A DNA stretch of 7,497 nucleotides from Rhodobiaceae bacterium (GTDB lineage Bacteria; Pseudomonadota; Alphaproteobacteria; Parvibaculales; Parvibaculaceae): the NCBI GenBank assembly GCA_002746275.1, contig NVWR01000005.1, forward strand, positions 32,044 through 39,540, in the 5' to 3' direction. The position numbers and the translations under genes were made by a program. The notes beneath the pieces were generated by a model. It saw only the letters and a list, made by a program, of their open reading frames with translations. It had not been told where the DNA came from and searched no databases. Position 1 is the first letter of the stretch; each line of letters opens with the position of its first letter. Shown piece by piece: positions 4,478 to 7,497 of the stretch.

Positions 4478-5220
4478 GAAGCCGCGAACGCGGCAAAGTC
4501 CTCAATCAGTTCTTTGGCTGACATCTCGACAAGGATTTTTCCATCCTTCGGGTCAGCGAGAGAGGGGTCAGACCCAATCCGTCCATCGGGAAACTTAGCC
4601 CGGTAATCGTCTGCATCCGTGTACCGGCCACGCGGCGCAATCTTCGGGCTCATCTCGACCTGCTTGATCGCCTCTGGATACGCATAGTAGGTGATCGCAA
4701 CTTCAGACGGCGTGGCATGCCCACCATGCGACTTCCCGTACGTGTCCATGCAATATTTGAAAACCGGCTTATAGTCCCACCAGTTGACCAGTTTGCATTT
4801 AACCGGACCGCGGTTGGCCCCATCCCGTGCCAAAGATCGGTCTGCGTAAATCTCCGCAAAGGCCGCCTGGATGGTGGAGATATTTCCCCCGTGCCCATTG
4901 AAAAAATAAATCCGGTCGAACCCGTGCCGCCCCAACGACAAAACCCAGTCATAGATAACCGCAATCATGGTCGAAGGCCGCAGCGTCATGGAGCCCGGAA
5001 ACGCCATGTGATGCTGAGCGCACCCGACATTAAACGTCGGGGCAATAAGCATATCGGTTTGGGTCGCCGCGTGTGATGCAATCACCTCCGGACAAATAGC
5101 ATCTGTGCCGATAAGGCCGTTCGGTCCGTGCTGCTCTGTTGAGCCGATCGGAATAACAATCGCTTTGGAGCGGGTCAGGTAGGCTTCCACTTCCGGCCAG
5201 CTGGATGTCTGAAGATGCAT
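4474..5220 (-). CDS. Creatininase/creatinine amidohydrolase-family metalloenzyme
   Basis: Members are metal-dependent amidohydrolases (creatininase, FAPy deformylase, MftE peptidase and others); the substrate here cannot be told. The product is 248 aa, the family length. Metal-site motifs: IPIGSTEQHGPNGLIGTDA with E29, H31 and D40, FFNGHGGN with H110, and a C-terminal GKSHGGHATPSEVA with H165, H168 and E173. The last block departs from the common HAGExETS form of classic creatininases, so this is a divergent subgroup. Creatinine as substrate should not be assumed. The start is ATG 5220, with AAAGGA 6 nt upstream; a GTG at 5244 would add eight residues and has no SD. It is divergent from the GNAT gene (165-nt gap) and convergent on the Rieske gene with a 4-nt overlap of the stop codons. 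There is no signal peptide, so it is cytosolic. Confidence 0.92.
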   Translation of the reverse strand: MHLQTSSWPEVEAYLTRSKAIVIPIGSTEQHGPNGLIGTDAICPEVIASHAATQTDMLIAPTFNVGCAQHHMAFPGSMTLRPSTMIAVIYDWVLSLGRHGFDRIYFFNGHGGNISTIQAAFAEIYADRSLARDGANRGPVKCKLVNWWDYKPVFKYCMDTYGKSHGGHATPSEVAITYYAYPEAIKQVEMSPKIAPRGRYTDADDYRAKFPDGRIGSDPSLADPKDGKILVEMSAKELIEDFAAFAAS

Positions 5221-5226
5221 AGAACG

Positions 5227-5232
5227 TCCTTT
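5227..5232 (-). promoter_or_regulatory. Ribosome-binding site fixing the creatininase-family start at 5220
   Basis: The minus strand reads AAAGGA, then 6 nt (CGTTCT), then the ATG at 5220. The site lies inside the longer reading from GTG 5244, which makes the shorter start clearly better. Confidence 0.7.
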
Positions 5233-5385
5233 CAAGAGCCACAATCTTGGAAAATCAGCGATACAAAGCCAGCCGAAATTCCTGGCCCCAGCCTAAACTC
5301 ATGGCCAAAGGGACGACAATCAATTCCCCTCCTTTGAATGCCGTTTGCTCTACTATCGCCCCAAGTACAGTAGGGAATTCAAATC

Positions 5386-5838
5386 ATGAGCCACACCTCG
5401 CGGCGCGCAAAACCATCAGACGGCGCCGGTATCGCAACCGTCTATCTCCGCAGCACCGCGAAACTGGGTTTTCTCCGGCGGTGTCACGACGCAGAAGACA
5501 TGTGGCGCCATTTCATCCAGCTACATCAGGAACAGGAAATCTGGGTCACCGTCGAGGCCGGACGCATAGCCGCCTTCCTCGCCTTGACACCCGGCTGGAT
5601 TGAACATCTGTATGTGCACCCCGCCCACCAGAACAAAGGCATCGGCCAAGGGCTGGTAAGCATTGCAAAACAAAGCTCAGCGGACGGCCTGAACTTATGG
5701 ACCTTTCAGCAAAATGCAGGCGCCCAAAAATTCTACGAACAAAATGGTTTCCGGCCCGACCTTGTGACCGATGGTCGCCGCAACGAAGAACGCCTGCCCG
5801 ACATTCGCTATACTTGGACCAACACTAATGACACATAG
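5386..5838 (+). CDS. GNAT-family N-acetyltransferase
   Basis: An acetyl-CoA-dependent acyltransferase of the Gcn5 fold; the acceptor is unknown. The product is 150 aa, a single-domain enzyme. Motif A is clear: IEHLYVHPAHQNKGIGQGLV at 72-91, with the Q82-x-x-G85-x-G87 pyrophosphate-binding turn after beta-4. Motif B is NAGAQKFYEQNGF at 110-122, with the Tyr that often serves as general acid. The N-terminal part (RAKPSDGAGIATVYLRS) is the usual alpha-1 region. An AGGGAA sequence 9 nt before the ATG serves as SD. Its 3' end overlaps the CoA-transferase start by 11 nt in another frame, so the two are a translationally coupled pair. Close relatives in many genomes are labelled only as GNAT, and I see nothing to narrow it to RimI or an antibiotic-modifying type. 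Confidence 0.92.
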   Translation: MSHTSRRAKPSDGAGIATVYLRSTAKLGFLRRCHDAEDMWRHFIQLHQEQEIWVTVEAGRIAAFLALTPGWIEHLYVHPAHQNKGIGQGLVSIAKQSSADGLNLWTFQQNAGAQKFYEQNGFRPDLVTDGRRNEERLPDIRYTWTNTNDT

Positions 5839-7072
5839 TAAATCCGCCGCCGACGCCATCGCTCCCAAAGGAGCCCTTGACGGCATTCGCATCATCGACC
5901 TGACCAGTGTCGTCTTGGGCGCGTATGCAACGGCGATCCTGGGGGACCTGGGAGCCGACGTCATCAAGGTGGAAACCCCCAATGCACGCAATGGAAACGG
6001 CGGAGACATTATGCGCTGGGCGGGGGACACACCGTCCGGCAAGCGAACAGGGCTTGGCCCGATGTTTCTCTCCATCAACCGGAACAAGCGGTCGCTCCAA
6101 CTTGATCTGAAAAACAAGGCCGCGCGCGACGCCCTCTTGAAACTCATCGCCACTGCCGACGTGGTGACGGCAAATGTGCGCTACGACGGACTAAAGCGCC
6201 TGGGGCTCTCTTACGAAGACGTAAAAGAAGTGAACCCTGACATCATCTACGTCATCGGAACCGGGTATGGAGAAGCCGGGCCGTATGGTGGCAGACCCGC
6301 CTATGACGACATGATCCAGGCTGTCTCCGGCATCGCCTCCATGATGAGCGAAGTGGACGGTGACCCACGGCCTCGTTTTTTCCCGACACTGGTCGCCGAT
6401 AAAACAACAGGCCTTTTCATGGCCAACGCTGTTCTCGCTGCTATCGTTCACCGGGAGCGCACGGGCAAAGGACAGTTCGTCGAAGTACCGATGATGGAGA
6501 GCATGGTGACTTTCCTTCTGACCGAGCATCTCTACGGCGAAGTTTACGATCCACCGACAGGTCCCATCGGCTATGTCCGCGTCACCGCCCCAGACCGCAA
6601 GCCATACAAGACCAAGGACGGCTATATCGCCATCCTCCCCTACTCTGACCAACAGTGGCGGAAATTCTTTTCCCTTGGCGGCAAGCCGGATCTGTTCGAC
6701 ACCGATGAGCGTTTTACGAGCTACGAAAACCGCACCCGCAATATCCGCCATCTCTATGCTCTAGTGGATGATGTGACGGTCGAGAAAACCACCGACGAAT
6801 GGGCGGCCCTCCTTGGACAAAATGACATTCCCTTCGCCCGGGTGAACCGGCTGAAAGACCTGCGCACTGATCCACATTTGCAGGCCGTGGGCCTGTTTGA
6901 AAAGCGTATTCACCCGGTGGAGGGCGCTTACTGGAGCCTCAACCATCCTGTGAACTACGGAGGAAGTCCGGCAAGTGTGCGACGCGACGCCCCAGTGCTT
7001 GGCCAGCATAATCAGGAAATTTTGAAAGAGGTGGGTCTGAGCAAAGATGAAATTTCGGCTCTATCGGCTTAG
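5828..7072 (+). CDS. CaiB/BaiF-type (family III) CoA-transferase
   Basis: Family III CoA-transferases move CoA between organic acids through an aspartyl-CoA thioester and work as interlocked dimers in the cytosol; known members act on formate/oxalate, carnitine, bile acids or aryl acids. The product is 414 aa from ATG 5828. N-terminal motif: LDGIRIIDLTSVVLGAYAT at 17-35, then ILGDLGADVIKVE at 37-49. NRNKRSLQLDLK at 84-95 binds CoA. The catalytic Asp is D160 in GRPAYDDMIQA, followed by SGIASMMSE, and TGKGQFVEVPMMES at 212-225 ends the large core. All landmarks are present. The start is set by family alignment; the frame is open upstream to 5771, but that part lies inside the GNAT gene. The SD is weak (GGA about 9-11 nt upstream), which fits coupling to GNAT translation. 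The substrate cannot be told. The TAG overlaps the stop of the convergent EAL gene. Confidence 0.95.
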   Translation: MTHSKSAADAIAPKGALDGIRIIDLTSVVLGAYATAILGDLGADVIKVETPNARNGNGGDIMRWAGDTPSGKRTGLGPMFLSINRNKRSLQLDLKNKAARDALLKLIATADVVTANVRYDGLKRLGLSYEDVKEVNPDIIYVIGTGYGEAGPYGGRPAYDDMIQAVSGIASMMSEVDGDPRPRFFPTLVADKTTGLFMANAVLAAIVHRERTGKGQFVEVPMMESMVTFLLTEHLYGEVYDPPTGPIGYVRVTAPDRKPYKTKDGYIAILPYSDQQWRKFFSLGGKPDLFDTDERFTSYENRTRNIRHLYALVDDVTVEKTTDEWAALLGQNDIPFARVNRLKDLRTDPHLQAVGLFEKRIHPVEGAYWSLNHPVNYGGSPASVRRDAPVLGQHNQEILKEVGLSKDEISALSA

Positions 7073-7497
7073 GCTTCAGTTTTAAGAGCCACGACAGAAC
7101 CATCCGAGGCATCGCGCATCAGCGCCTCAAAGACATCGCTTTCAACGGGCTTGGAGAGAAGGAAGCCCTGAAGTTCGTCGCACCCAATGGCAGTCATGAA
7201 GTCGGCCTGCGCTTCTGTCTCCACACCTTCTGCAACAATCTTAAGGTCCAGCGATTTGCCGATGGAAACGATCTGTCGTGCCAAAATTGCGCTCGTGGGC
7301 TCCATAATGTTGGAGACGAAGCTGCGGTCGATTTTAAGCTCATAGGCCGCAAACCGGTGCAGATAGGAAAGCGACGAATAGCCGGTTCCAAAATCATCGA
7401 TCAAAACCATGATGCCCGCTTGCGCGAGAGCCTTGGTCTGCGAAACGGCGGCCTCCTCATCCGTTATCATGGCGGACTCGGTGACTTCAACCTGCAG
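7069..7497 (-). CDS. EAL-domain c-di-GMP phosphodiesterase, C-terminal part (N-terminus outside window)
   Basis: EAL domains hydrolyse cyclic di-GMP to pGpG and so favour motility over biofilm. Only the last 142 residues are in the window, and the frame runs open through the right edge. Seen in order on the minus strand: the VEVTES metal-ligand motif at the edge, LIDDFGTGYSSLSYL (double Asp and loop 6), ELKIDRSFV with the catalytic-site Lys, IVAEGVETEAQ with its Glu, and GCDELQGFLLSKPV. The last is the QGxxxxxP motif with F in place of the common Y. These residues argue for an active enzyme. The EAL signature and any sensor, GGDEF or membrane part lie beyond 7497, so the full architecture is unknown. 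The TAA overlaps the TAG of the CoA-transferase gene by 4 nt on the opposite strand. Confidence 0.95.
   Translation of the reverse strand: MQVEVTESAMITDEEAAVSQTKALAQAGIMVLIDDFGTGYSSLSYLHRFAAYELKIDRSFVSNIMEPTSAILARQIVSIGKSLDLKIVAEGVETEAQADFMTAIGCDELQGFLLSKPVESDVFEALMRDASDGSVVALKTEA

Noticed and set aside
5341..5376. Possible promoter in the creatininase-GNAT gap (TTTGCT ... TACAGT)
   Set aside because: Only about half of the consensus positions match in each box. A promoter is expected in this divergent gap, but I cannot place it.
7492..7497. CTGCAG (PstI site) at the right edge
   Set aside because: It may reflect how the fragment was made or be chance; it has no biological meaning I can support.
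1..7497. CRISPR arrays, tRNA or rRNA genes, insertion sequences, integrases, toxin-antitoxin or phage-defence genes
   Set aside because: I looked for repeat-spacer periodicity, terminal inverted repeats, tRNA-like folds and hallmark motifs and saw none.

Overview
This window reads as a chromosomal stretch of a free-living alphaproteobacterium. It is moderately GC-rich and densely packed. Three things point that way: the gene run tsaD ... gpsA - YCII - EVE, an arrangement I associate with Alphaproteobacteria; a degenerate copy of the dispersed 'CCCGGACTTGATCCGGG'-type palindromic repeat common in that class; and housekeeping proteins whose motifs match alphaproteobacterial versions. I cannot name a genus. 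Parvibaculum-like or Rhizobiales-like lineages are a guess.

Layout. Positions 1-819 (+) hold the C-terminal three quarters of tsaD (tRNA t6A synthesis). Positions 820-2152 are a minus-strand block set between tsaD and gpsA. In transcription order it holds a TetR-family regulator (2152-1529), an AT-rich 228-nt spacer, two predicted 37-codon genes for small hydrophobic proteins (1300-1187 and 1127-1014), and three contiguous hairpins ending in a strong intrinsic terminator (1003-902). Positions 2263-4477 (+) are a probable operon: gpsA (glycerol-3-phosphate dehydrogenase), a YCII-domain protein, an EVE-domain protein and a small Rieske [2Fe-2S] protein. It meets a creatininase-family amidohydrolase (5220-4474, -) tail to tail. 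A divergent 165-nt gap leads to a GNAT acetyltransferase (5386-5838, +), which overlaps a CaiB/BaiF-type CoA-transferase (5828-7072, +). That gene meets, again tail to tail, the C-terminal half of an EAL-domain c-di-GMP phosphodiesterase that runs off the right edge (7497-7069, -).

The most interesting part is 902-1186 on the minus strand. Directly downstream of the second small gene are three hairpins with perfect 10-, 7- and 10-bp stems, separated by exactly 3 nt each. All three have C-rich loops (CCCUCCC, CCCCC, UCCCC), and the last is followed by eight U. A further CCUCCUCCCC tract lies between the two small genes. Several unpaired anti-Shine-Dalgarno-like motifs on short hairpins ending in a terminator is the design of the alphaproteobacterial anti-SD trans-acting sRNAs (alpha-r14/NfeR1 of rhizobia, CcsR 'cuckoo' RNAs of Rhodobacter). 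I therefore propose a 3'-UTR-derived or independent sRNA of about 110 nt, linked to a small-membrane-protein operon and possibly to the TetR regulator. The architecture is visible in the sequence; the function is inference.

The rest is ordinary metabolism and signalling. The two convergent junctions both use the same 4-nt stop-codon overlap, which leaves no room for terminators between the genes.
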